DNA of 64,000 bases from Ferrigenium straubiae (lineage in GTDB: Bacteria; Pseudomonadota; Gammaproteobacteria; Burkholderiales; Gallionellaceae), in the NCBI GenBank assembly GCA_019449655.1, contig JAHQXD010000004.1:1-64000 (forward strand), written 5' to 3'. The translations under genes and the position numbers were made by a program. Below are positions 11,708 through 19,877 of the stretch, piece by piece (the first letter of the stretch is position 1; the number at the start of each line of letters is the position of its first letter). The notes under the pieces are model-generated. The model was not told where the DNA came from, ran no database searches, and saw only the letters and a list, made by a program, of their open reading frames with translations.

Positions 11708-13555
11708 TTATTGCTGGTAACTCAGCCCCACGAACAGCCTGCGCCCCGGCGTATTGAAGCTATACGCCTCGCTGTAGGCACGGTTGAACAGATTGTCCAC
11801 GCGCGCCGACAGGTTCAAATGTGCGTCTATCTTGTAGGCTGCAGTCAGGCTGACCGACTGATAGGCCGGCAACACGAAGTTATCGAAATTGCTGTTTTTG
11901 CGCGCACCGCTGTGATGCAGCTCCGCACCCGCATTCCAGGCACCCAACTCGCGCGAGCACGCAAAATTCGCGTGTTCCCTTGCACGGCGCGGAAGTATCT
12001 GCCCGGTTGCGGCATCACGCGGGTTTTGCAAGGTGGCATTGGCCGTTAAATGTGTACCGTCAAACTTGCCGGCATAACCCAGCTCGAAACCGTCTATGCG
12101 AGCCTCGCCTATATTCTCCATGGTGGTGAAAGTGCCGTTTACCGCGATCAGGTCGCGAATCCGGTTGTCGAAATAAACCACATTGAGGCGCTGCCCGTTT
12201 GCCGCATAACGCAATCCCGCTTCCCTGTTATGCGCGCGCTCTGGGCGCAGGTTGGGGTTTCCTGCAAACCCCCAGGTAAGCGGATAAAACAGGTCGTTAA
12301 AGGTAGGAGCCTTGAATGCGCTGCCGATACTCGCGGTGAATCGCCATGTATCGGTAAATTGCAGGCCGTAGCCGAGCAAACCGGTATTGGCTATGCCGAA
12401 GTCCGAGTAGTTGTCATGGCGCAGATTGAATTGCACCTGCTGCCTGCCGTATTCCCCGACATATCCTCCCATCAGGCTGCCCACGTTACGCCGGGTGCGT
12501 GAAAATGCCGTGCTGGAGGTGACCGCTTGTGACAGATGTTCCGCGGCGAGATTGATATGCTGCTTATCCATTACTCGTACATCGTTCTGCCAGGCAATCT
12601 GCCGGTTGGCCGTTTTAAACAGGGCACCCGACGCGACATCCGGCGCGCCGTTCAGGAAACTCTGGGAATCATCCGTTCCCTGCGCCAATTGCAACCTGCT
12701 CTGCCACGTATCGCTGATGCGGTTGTCGGCCGCCAATGAAAGTTTCCTGATGCTTGATTTGCTGCTATGGATATCTGTGGGTACTGCCGGGAAAGAGGAG
12801 CTGTCAGTCTGGCTGTTGCCGCTGCTGTCGAACAGTGAGGCGGATAACTGATGATCCGCATTGAAGGCATGCTGCAGCTGCGCGCTGAACGTCGTGTTGT
12901 CATAGCCGTCCCTGTCGGGATTGGCCCTCGCGGCAAGCTGGGGATTGATGGCCGATACGCCATCGGTTTTGGTCTTGCCGGCATTGACGCTGAACGACGT
13001 GTCGTTCACTTCGCCCGAAAATCCTGCCGCCAGACGCTGCGTGTTCTGGTTGCCCAGGCCGACGCTTGCATTAATGGCCGGTGCGCCACGACCGCGCCTG
13101 GTAAACAACTGGATCACGCCGCCAATGGCTTCGGAACCATACAGGCTGCTGATATTGCCGCGTACTACTTCGATGCGCTCGATGCTATCCAGCATGATGT
13201 GCTCAAGCGCGGTCAATCCGCTGGTGGCGGAGTTGATGCGCACGCCGTCCAGCAGCACCAGCACATGGCTCGAATTGGTGCCGCGCATGAAGGTGCCGGA
13301 CAGTTTGCCTAAGCCGCCGCTCTGAGCCACTTCGACTCCCGCAAGTGAGCGCAGCAGCGTGGGTACATCCTGCGCACCGGACTTGCGGATATCCTGCTCA
13401 TTCAGCACGGTAGTGTGCGCGATGGTTTGATCCAGCGGCTGCGGCATACGCGATGCCGTCACGACTGTCTCACCCAAGCTGGGCGTTTCGGCATAAGCGG
13501 CAAAAGGAAAAGAGATCGCACCGGACAGCGCGACGGTTATCAATTTCTGTTTCAT
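11708..13555 (-). CDS. btuB: TonB-dependent cobalamin receptor
   Basis: About 615 residues counted from the ATG at 13555, which gives a normal signal peptide (MKQKLITVALSGAISFPFAAYA). An ATG-less upstream extension to 13597 is rejected because it would place 14 charged residues before the signal. The TonB box is ETVVTASR, followed by a plug domain (about residues 45-150) and a 22-strand barrel ending in the aromatic-terminal strand LFVGLSYQQ. The cobalamin riboswitch immediately upstream and the B12 genes downstream indicate vitamin B12 or other corrinoid as substrate. Confidence 0.92.
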   Translation of the reverse strand: MKQKLITVALSGAISFPFAAYAETPSLGETVVTASRMPQPLDQTIAHTTVLNEQDIRKSGAQDVPTLLRSLAGVEVAQSGGLGKLSGTFMRGTNSSHVLVLLDGVRINSATSGLTALEHIMLDSIERIEVVRGNISSLYGSEAIGGVIQLFTRRGRGAPAINASVGLGNQNTQRLAAGFSGEVNDTSFSVNAGKTKTDGVSAINPQLAARANPDRDGYDNTTFSAQLQHAFNADHQLSASLFDSSGNSQTDSSSFPAVPTDIHSSKSSIRKLSLAADNRISDTWQSRLQLAQGTDDSQSFLNGAPDVASGALFKTANRQIAWQNDVRVMDKQHINLAAEHLSQAVTSSTAFSRTRRNVGSLMGGYVGEYGRQQVQFNLRHDNYSDFGIANTGLLGYGLQFTDTWRFTASIGSAFKAPTFNDLFYPLTWGFAGNPNLRPERAHNREAGLRYAANGQRLNVVYFDNRIRDLIAVNGTFTTMENIGEARIDGFELGYAGKFDGTHLTANATLQNPRDAATGQILPRRAREHANFACSRELGAWNAGAELHHSGARKNSNFDNFVLPAYQSVSLTAAYKIDAHLNLSARVDNLFNRAYSEAYSFNTPGRRLFVGLSYQQ

Positions 13556-13674
13556 GGTTGGTTCCCGGATAAGTTCCAAGCGTCCCCGCTGGAACATTAA
13601 AATTCAGGGAATACCACGGGCAAAAAAGCAGAATGGGGACGGCGATGCCGTTCAATTTGTGCCGATGCGGCCGC

Positions 13675-13870
13675 CCGCAGCATCTCCTGTTCCCTTTGCT
13701 CCGGGGCCGGTCTCCGGGCTCGCAAGTCTTGATCTGCCGCCTTCCCATGATTGCTCACAGTGGCATACTGGCAAATCCGCACTCGCTTACCGTTGCGGGG
13801 GCAGCACAGGCATCGGGTATTCCCTCACCTGTTTCCCGTTTAACCCGTCTGCAAGCAGACGGGAACCTCA
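13675..13870 (-). promoter_or_regulatory. Cobalamin riboswitch
   Basis: On the minus strand the leader contains the hallmark blocks in order: GGTTCC, a short hairpin, AACGGGAAACAGGTG, then the highly conserved CTGCCCCCGCAACGGTAAGC, GCCACTG, GGGAAGG, and the receptor-loop block GCGAGCCCGGAGACCGGCC. The element ends about 120 bases before the btuB start. Binding of adenosylcobalamin or a related form should switch off btuB, btuM, cobQ and cobO. Boundaries are approximate. Confidence 0.95.
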
Positions 13871-13983
13871 AAGCAGGGCGCACTGTAACACAGGCGGGAT
13901 GCGCTGCCAAAAAATCACAAACCGCTTTCAGAACTCCCGCTTACCGTTTGACTTATCAGCACTTTTCAAATTATAGTCAACGC

Positions 13984-14184
13984 ATGGAAAACGAATTGAC
14001 CGCACTGGAAGGCAAGCTTGCGCAACTGATACAAGTGAGCGGCAAGCTGCGTGCGGAAAATCACCAGTTGCGCCAGGAGCTGGCGCATGCACTCAGCAGC
14101 AACAGGCTGTGCAGCGACAAGGTGGAAAGCGCAAAGGCGCGCCTCGAAAGGCTGCTGGCCACCCTCCCCGAAGAACAGACATGA
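13984..14184 (+). CDS. Small coiled-coil protein upstream of zapA (TIGR02449/ZapB-like)
   Basis: This 66-residue protein is almost entirely a heptad-type coiled coil (leucines at regular spacing in ENELTALEGKLAQLIQ and RAENHQLRQELAHAL). Its stop overlaps the zapA start (ATGA). Small coiled-coil proteins of this type lie next to zapA in many gamma- and betaproteobacteria and resemble the division protein ZapB, which binds ZapA. The position suggests a role at the Z-ring, but this is inferred from context. Confidence 0.75.
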   Translation: MENELTALEGKLAQLIQVSGKLRAENHQLRQELAHALSSNRLCSDKVESAKARLERLLATLPEEQT

Positions 14185-14492
14185 GCGGCTCCACCAAAAC
14201 GTTGGACATCAAGATTCTCGACCGGGAGTTGCGCGTCGCCTGTCCCGAAGAGGAGCGCGGCGAACTGCTCGATGCGGTCACCTATCTCGACAAAAAAATG
14301 CGCGAGATCCGCGATGCCGGCAAGATCGCCAGCATCGAGCGCATCGCCATCATGGCCGCCCTGAACATCGCCCACGAATTGCTCTCGGTCAAGGTCGGGC
14401 GCGGCATTGACCTCGCCGACGTTAAGCGTAGAATGAACGACATGGAAACAGCGATTGACAAGGCGTTAGCCGAGCAGGATACGCTGTTCTGA
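14181..14492 (+). CDS. zapA: Cell division protein ZapA
   Basis: The 103-residue protein promotes FtsZ bundling at midcell. It shows the ZapA order: an N-terminal globular part (KTLDIKILDRELRVACPEEE), the central helix DAVTYLDKKMREIRDAG and a long C-terminal coiled coil. The ATG at 14181 overlaps the upstream stop by 4 bases, so the pair is translationally coupled. Downstream lies 6S RNA, the same neighbour as in enteric bacteria. Confidence 0.9.
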   Translation: MSGSTKTLDIKILDRELRVACPEEERGELLDAVTYLDKKMREIRDAGKIASIERIAIMAALNIAHELLSVKVGRGIDLADVKRRMNDMETAIDKALAEQDTLF

Positions 14493-14493
14493 G

Positions 14494-14672
14494 TTGTCCC
14501 CTGCGGTGTTCGTCAGGCCCATAATTCTTTGAACCGATAAGCTCTGCTTAAGGCTGCAACCCTCGATGTTACTGTTGTGAGCGTCCCTCGCGGATGCACC
14601 TGATGTAACTGGGAAGCCGCCCTCTTGAACCCGGGTTCAAGATGCCGGGTCAACGGCACAGGCGGGGGGCTT
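14494..14672 (+). ncRNA. ssrS: 6S RNA
   Basis: The region directly after zapA carries conserved 6S blocks: CTGCGGTGTTCGTCAGGCCC and GAACCGATAAG on the 5' side, GTGAGCG in the middle, and GGGAAGCCGCCC then TTGAACCCGGGTTCAAG on the 3' side, with complementary ends. 6S RNA mimics an open promoter and binds sigma-70 RNA polymerase in stationary phase. The zapA-ssrS order is the classical one. Ends are approximate. Confidence 0.9.
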
Positions 14673-14679
14673 TATTCCG

Positions 14680-14709
14680 GTGCGACCTCAGGGGGTCGCA
14701 CTTTTTTTT
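14680..14709 (+). terminator. Rho-independent terminator after 6S RNA
   Basis: An 8-bp perfect stem (GTGCGACC/GGTCGCAC) with a 6-nt loop is followed by eight T residues. It ends five bases before the first possible ATG of the next gene. Confidence 0.9.
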
Positions 14710-14722
14710 GCGGATGAGGAAC

Positions 14723-15190
<468 letters not shown>

Positions 15191-15197
15191 TGAAAAA

Positions 15198-15332
15198 AAC
15201 CCTTCACCACGAAGGACGCGAAGATCACGAAGATTTTTCGGGGCATGTGGCGAGGAACCCGCAACAAGGCCGATGTTCCCAGAGTGTCTGCCGGTTTTTC
15301 TTCGCGACCTTCATGCGCTTCGTGGTTCAAGT
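15198..15332. repeat. Inverted pair of CACGAAG tandem-repeat arms
   Basis: A left arm at about 15201-15232 reads ACCACGAAGGACGCGAAG then ATCACGAAG. A right arm at about 15298-15330 is the inverted form of the same pattern (reverse complement ACCACGAAGCGCATGAAG then GTCGCGAAG). Each arm is three imperfect 9-bp units of the CACGAAGGN type. About 65 bp lie between the arms. The element fills nearly the whole gap between the EVE and permease genes and has no coding support. Confidence 0.65.
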
Positions 15333-15347
15333 ACGGAATTCAAATTG

Positions 15348-16145
15348 ATGGAGTGGTATGCCGCCTATCTCCTGCTCGGCGCCTTCGTCGGCTTCTTCGC
15401 CGGCCTGCTCGGCATCGGCGGCGGGCTGGTGCTGGTGCCGGTGCTGAGCTGGCTGTTCGAGGCGCAGCACCTGGGGGGCGAGCAAGGCATGCACCTCGCA
15501 CTGGGCACTTCGATGGCCGCGATTCTCTACACCGCTGCCACCAGCGCCTATACGCACCACGCGCATGGTGCGGTCAATATGGCTGTCGTGCGCGGCATGA
15601 CGCCGGGCCTGCTGCTCGGCACGCTGCTCGGGGCGCTGTTCGCCAGCGCTGTCTCGCAATCCTGGCTGTCGCTGTTCTTTGCGCTGTTCGTGTATTTCGC
15701 CGCCGTACAGATGCTGCTCGACCTGAGGCCCAAGGCCGCCCGGCAACTGCCCGAGCGCACCGGCCTGACGCTGGCCGGCAGCTTCATTGGCGCGATCAGC
15801 AGCCTGGTCTCCATCGGCGGCGGAACGCTGAGCGTGCCTTATATGTTGTGGCACAACATTCCCTTCAAACAGGCCATCGGCACTTCGGCCGCACTCGGCT
15901 TTCCCATTGCACTCGGCGGTACGACAGGCTATGTCGCCACCGGTCTGATGCTGCACACGCTGCCTGTCGGGACGCTGGGTTTCGTCTATCTACCCGCGCT
16001 GTTCATGCTTATCTTCGGTAGCGCCTTCACCACGCCGCTCGGCGCGAGGGCGACCCACCGGCTGCCGCTGCAGCCGCTGCGGCGCGGGTTTGCCGTGCTG
16101 TTGCTGGTGCTGGCGACGCGGATGTTGCTGAAGGCTTTTACCTGA
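15348..16145 (+). CDS. TauE/SafE family permease
   Basis: The 265-residue inner membrane protein has seven to eight hydrophobic helices and the duplicated DUF81 motif: GFFAGLLGIGGGLVLVPVL near residue 17 and GAISSLVSIGGGTLSVPYML near residue 148. Members export sulfite, sulfoacetate or other organosulfur anions; the substrate here is unknown. The chosen ATG (15348) gives the usual N-terminus, though it has no clear ribosome site because the repeat element ends just upstream. Confidence 0.88.
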   Translation: MEWYAAYLLLGAFVGFFAGLLGIGGGLVLVPVLSWLFEAQHLGGEQGMHLALGTSMAAILYTAATSAYTHHAHGAVNMAVVRGMTPGLLLGTLLGALFASAVSQSWLSLFFALFVYFAAVQMLLDLRPKAARQLPERTGLTLAGSFIGAISSLVSIGGGTLSVPYMLWHNIPFKQAIGTSAALGFPIALGGTTGYVATGLMLHTLPVGTLGFVYLPALFMLIFGSAFTTPLGARATHRLPLQPLRRGFAVLLLVLATRMLLKAFT

Positions 16146-17073
16146 TAGTTTTCCGGAGCCGGAAAACCAGCGTTACCAGTGCGACCAGCAGCAGCATCGC
16201 CACCGCGTTGTGCAGCACCGCGACCGGCAGCGACAGACCGAGCAGCACGTTGAGAACGCCGAGCGCGAACTGAAGCAGGATCAAGCCGAGGATGATTCGG
16301 CCGAGGTTGCGCAGGCCTCGCACCGCCATGACCCCAAAAGACAGCCAGCCCAGGTAGGCAACAAGCAGCAGCGCCCCGGCTCGATGCATCCAGTGGATTG
16401 CGGTGAGTCTTTCCGCAGAAAGCGGCAGGCCGGAGGAATCGAAGCCGTAGGAAAAATCCATGGGCGGCAGCAGCGCGCCGTTGCAGAGCGGGAAACCGCT
16501 GCAGGCGAGCGCGGCAAAATTGGAACTCACCCAGCCACCCAGCATGACCTCTGCCAGCAGCAAGGCGACGCCTAGCCAACCAGGCATGCGCCACTTCTGC
16601 GCCTCGCGCGCATCGATGGCGGCGGGCTGCACCGTCTGGCGCAGCGCGATCCAGCTCAGCAGCATCAGCATCGCAATGCCGCCCGCGAGATGCACCAGCA
16701 CGATGACCGGGCGCGGCAGATGGGAAAACGCCCAGATGCCGAAGACGGCGAGGAACACCATCAGCCCCAGCAGCAGGGTCGGCAGCAGCGGCGATTGGCG
16801 CAGTTCCTTGCGTTTTTTCCACGCCAGCCCGCACACCGCGATGGCCAGCAAGCCGAGCAGTTGCACCACCTGGCTGTGCAGCTTCCACTGCCACGAGGTG
16901 TGGCCGCGCGGCGCATCCGCTCTGGGTGGCTGCCTTTCCTTGAGCGCGTTTTCCTCATAGCAGGCCGGCCAGTTGGCGCAGCCCAGGCCGGCATCGGAAA
17001 GGCGCGCATAGGCGCTCAGCACCACGGCGCAGAAAGCGAGCACGCAGGTAACGAGGACAAGTTTCGGATACAT
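16138..17073 (-). CDS. ctaA: Heme A synthase (COX15/CtaA family)
   Basis: About 311 residues and eight hydrophobic helices. Heme-ligand histidines appear in WKLHSQVVQLLG, LVHLAGG, IHWMHRAG and VLHNAVAML. The motif ARLSDAGLGCANWPACY near residue 30 and a second CSGFPLCNG cysteine pair are typical of the family, which oxidises heme O to heme A for aa3-type oxidases. The start at 17073 removes an unlikely charged N-terminal extension. It converges on and overlaps the permease gene by 8 bases at the 3' ends. No ctaB or cox subunit gene is nearby. Confidence 0.9.
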   Translation of the reverse strand: MYPKLVLVTCVLAFCAVVLSAYARLSDAGLGCANWPACYEENALKERQPPRADAPRGHTSWQWKLHSQVVQLLGLLAIAVCGLAWKKRKELRQSPLLPTLLLGLMVFLAVFGIWAFSHLPRPVIVLVHLAGGIAMLMLLSWIALRQTVQPAAIDAREAQKWRMPGWLGVALLLAEVMLGGWVSSNFAALACSGFPLCNGALLPPMDFSYGFDSSGLPLSAERLTAIHWMHRAGALLLVAYLGWLSFGVMAVRGLRNLGRIILGLILLQFALGVLNVLLGLSLPVAVLHNAVAMLLLVALVTLVFRLRKTIR

Positions 17074-17177
17074 CGTTCGACGCCGGAAATGATGACCGCG
17101 CAATTGTATGCGATAGCGGCGGACAAGGCGATTCTGCCGGCCGCACGGTGCGGCAAAACAGGAAGAATCGGCTGGAA

Positions 17178-19580
17178 TCAGGGAGTGCCGGGATAATGGA
17201 AACGGATGGTGTTGCGCCCAGCCATCTTGGCCTGGTACATCGCGACGTCGGCCCATTTGAGGATGTCTTCGCGGCTGTATTCATGGCCGGCGAACAGCAC
17301 GATCCCGATGCTAGAAGTGCAGCGGTGCTCGACGGCGAGCTCGCCGTTTGCCTCCTGCAGCAGCTCCAGTCGGTAAGGCTGTGCCAGTGCAGCGCGAATC
17401 TTCTCAGCTACCCCGTTTGCCTGTGTGGCGGAGGTCACGCTGTCGCCATACAGTTCCTTCAGCATCACCACGAATTCGTCGCCGCCGAAACGCGCCACGG
17501 TGTCTTCCTCGCGCACGCAAGCCGCAATGCGCTGCGAGGCTTCGATCAGCAGCAGGTCTCCGACATCGTGGCCATGCGCATCGTTGAGCGGCTTGAAGTT
17601 GTCGAGGTCGAGGAACATCAGCGCACCGTGGCGACCGCTGCGCCGGCTGGATGCCAAAGTCTGGCCCAGCCGGTCGATCAGCAGGCGGCGGTTCGGCAAT
17701 TGCGTGAGCGGATCGTAAAACGCCAGGTTTTTCAGGTGTTCCTCGCTGATCTTGCGCGCCGTGATGTCCTGCTTCAACGCCACGAAATGGGTGATTTCGC
17801 CGCTCTTGCCGCGCACCGGCGTGATGGTTGTTTCATCGTGGTACAGCGTGCCGTCCTTGTGCCGGTTGATCAATTCGCCATGCCATACCCGCCCGGAGAG
17901 GATGGTCTGCCACATCGCCGCATAAAACTGCCGGTCATGGCATTCCGATTTGAAAAGCTCGCCGCAATAGCATCCGGCTGCCTCGTCGAACTCGTAGCCG
18001 GTCAATCTGGTGAATGCCTGATTTGCCCAGATGATGCGTGCCTCCCGGTCGGTGATCATGAGCGCATTGGCGGCGGCATTGAGAGCTGCATCGTGCAGGC
18101 GCAAGGCCTCAGCGATGCTCGTGCGTTCGATGGCTAGGGCGGCCAGCCCGGCATAGTTCTCGATCATCGCGATTTCGCCCGGCTGCGGCGTGGCGGGATG
18201 GCGGTGATAAATGGCGAACGTACCCAGTATGCGTCCGTCGTAGCCCTTGACTGGCTGCGACCAGCAGGACTGCAAGCCCGCGCGGCCTGCCAGTTCGCGG
18301 TAATTCTCCCAGTGAGGGTGAGTCCTGATGTCCTCGACGATGGTGCGTTCACCGCGATAGGCCGCCGTGCCGCACGAACCCATTCCTTCGCCGATGGCGA
18401 TGCCGTTGACCGCCCGATTGTAAAAGTCCGGCAGACTGGGCGCTGCTCCGTGCCGCAAACACCCGCTCTCCTGATCCGACAGCAGGATGGAACACAGCAT
18501 TTCCGGGTGATGCACCTCAATCAGTTGCGCCAGCATTTCCAGGATGCCCGGCAATTCGGCGTGGTGCACGATCATCTCGAGCACGGCGTTCTGATGCGCC
18601 AGTTCGGTGCCCATCTGTTTCAATTGGGCCGCGCTTTCATGCAAGCGCTGTTCGTTTTCGGTGCGCCGCCGAAAGTACCTGACCAGCATGTAGGCCAGCA
18701 CAGCCGCCAGCAGGCACAGCAAGCCGCCCAGAAGCAGCGTGATGTTGAGCGACAAGGTGCCGGCATTCCAGCCGGAGCGCGGGTAGGCGGCGATTTCCCA
18801 GCTTCCGCCTGGCAGGGAGATTTGCTGCACGACCGGTTGCGCGGCAAACACACCGGCGCTGCCATAGAAAACTTCGCCACGGCTGCCCTCGCCGTCGCGG
18901 CCGCGGATGGCGACATGCAGGGTTTTTTCGATGGCGGGCAAATCCGCCTCGTGCAGCAAACCGTCGAGCAGGATGGGTGTGCCGATGGCGCCGATAAAAG
19001 GCCTGTTTCCCGAAGCCTGGTCTGCGCCGTATACCGGGATGCGCACCACCACTCCTTCGCCGCCTTCCAGCAGCTTCAGAGGCCCGGCGATTACCGGCTG
19101 CCCTGTGGAAATCATTCTCCGGTAGGCAGGCCATTGCGCGGGGAGCTTGCTGAAATCCTGCCCGACGAGCCTTTCATTGCCTTCGGGCGGATAGACGCAA
19201 CAGACGACGCTGCCGCGAAACAGGGCGATATCGAGCAGGGCTGGGCTGGATGCCTTGGCCTGCTCCGCCAGTCTTATGAATTCATGTTGCGGCAAATCGG
19301 GGTGTGCCGCATAGACTACCGCCATGGCGCGCGAGGCGGCGATCGACGTGTTGACGGCGGCCTCCAGTCTGGCGCGCACTGCAGAGATACGCTCCATGAC
19401 ATGGAGCCGTTCATCCTGGGTGATATATTCGCGCTCGAGGTTATAGGCTGCCAGCACGGCCGCGAACATTAACGATGCCGCGGCGAGGGCGGCCACTTTG
19501 GGGCTGAATATCCGGTGCAATTTCGATCCTGCGCTTTCGTTCGTTAAAAGTGCCTTGTTGCCATTTGCAGGATTGACCAT
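17178..19580 (-). CDS. Membrane diguanylate cyclase with CHASE-like, GAF and PAS domains
   Basis: The 800-residue protein has a transmembrane helix at about 30-46, a periplasmic CHASE-like region at about 60-270, a second helix at 277-300, a GAF domain at about 335-490, a PAS/PAC domain at about 493-610 and a GGDEF domain at 618-795. The active-site motif RFGGDEF (GGDEF at 699-703) is intact, so it should make cyclic di-GMP. No EAL domain follows. Vicinal cysteines C127-C128 lie in the periplasmic sensor. It is a single gene with no partner on its strand. Confidence 0.92.
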   Translation of the reverse strand: MVNPANGNKALLTNESAGSKLHRIFSPKVAALAAASLMFAAVLAAYNLEREYITQDERLHVMERISAVRARLEAAVNTSIAASRAMAVVYAAHPDLPQHEFIRLAEQAKASSPALLDIALFRGSVVCCVYPPEGNERLVGQDFSKLPAQWPAYRRMISTGQPVIAGPLKLLEGGEGVVVRIPVYGADQASGNRPFIGAIGTPILLDGLLHEADLPAIEKTLHVAIRGRDGEGSRGEVFYGSAGVFAAQPVVQQISLPGGSWEIAAYPRSGWNAGTLSLNITLLLGGLLCLLAAVLAYMLVRYFRRRTENEQRLHESAAQLKQMGTELAHQNAVLEMIVHHAELPGILEMLAQLIEVHHPEMLCSILLSDQESGCLRHGAAPSLPDFYNRAVNGIAIGEGMGSCGTAAYRGERTIVEDIRTHPHWENYRELAGRAGLQSCWSQPVKGYDGRILGTFAIYHRHPATPQPGEIAMIENYAGLAALAIERTSIAEALRLHDAALNAAANALMITDREARIIWANQAFTRLTGYEFDEAAGCYCGELFKSECHDRQFYAAMWQTILSGRVWHGELINRHKDGTLYHDETTITPVRGKSGEITHFVALKQDITARKISEEHLKNLAFYDPLTQLPNRRLLIDRLGQTLASSRRSGRHGALMFLDLDNFKPLNDAHGHDVGDLLLIEASQRIAACVREEDTVARFGGDEFVVMLKELYGDSVTSATQANGVAEKIRAALAQPYRLELLQEANGELAVEHRCTSSIGIVLFAGHEYSREDILKWADVAMYQAKMAGRNTIRFHYPGTP

Positions 19581-19629
19581 TCGGAAAACTGCAGCGCGGC
19601 ATTAGACCACAGCTCATTCGGCGGAAATA

Positions 19630-19677
19630 TATGCCGAATTACCTAGATAATCAGGCATAGGTAATTTCCCTATGCCG
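19630..19677. repeat. Overlapping alternative inverted repeats
   Basis: TATGCC (19630), AATTACCTA (19637-19645), GGCATAGG (19654-19661), TAGGTAATT (19658-19666) and CCTATGCC (19669-19676) can form mutually exclusive hairpins: AATTACCTA with TAGGTAATT, or GGCATAGG with CCTATGCC (8-bp perfect stem). The site lies between divergent genes, 50-97 bp before the cyclase start and about 200 bp before ilvA. No T-run follows on either strand, so a DNA operator is as likely as an RNA switch. Confidence 0.5.
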
Positions 19678-19877
19678 GCTCCAAACGCCCTATTTATGCT
19701 AATCTGCGCGAGCCTTTCATTTTTTGGCAAGTTAATTATGTCCTCTGGAAATTCATTTTGCGGGATAAAGCGTAATGAGCCGCACAGCGAATGACGAGGC
19801 ATATCAGTTGGATAGATGAGGAATGAGCGAGCACGCGACACCGCGATTTGCCCGCAAAATGGATTTATAGAGGGCAT

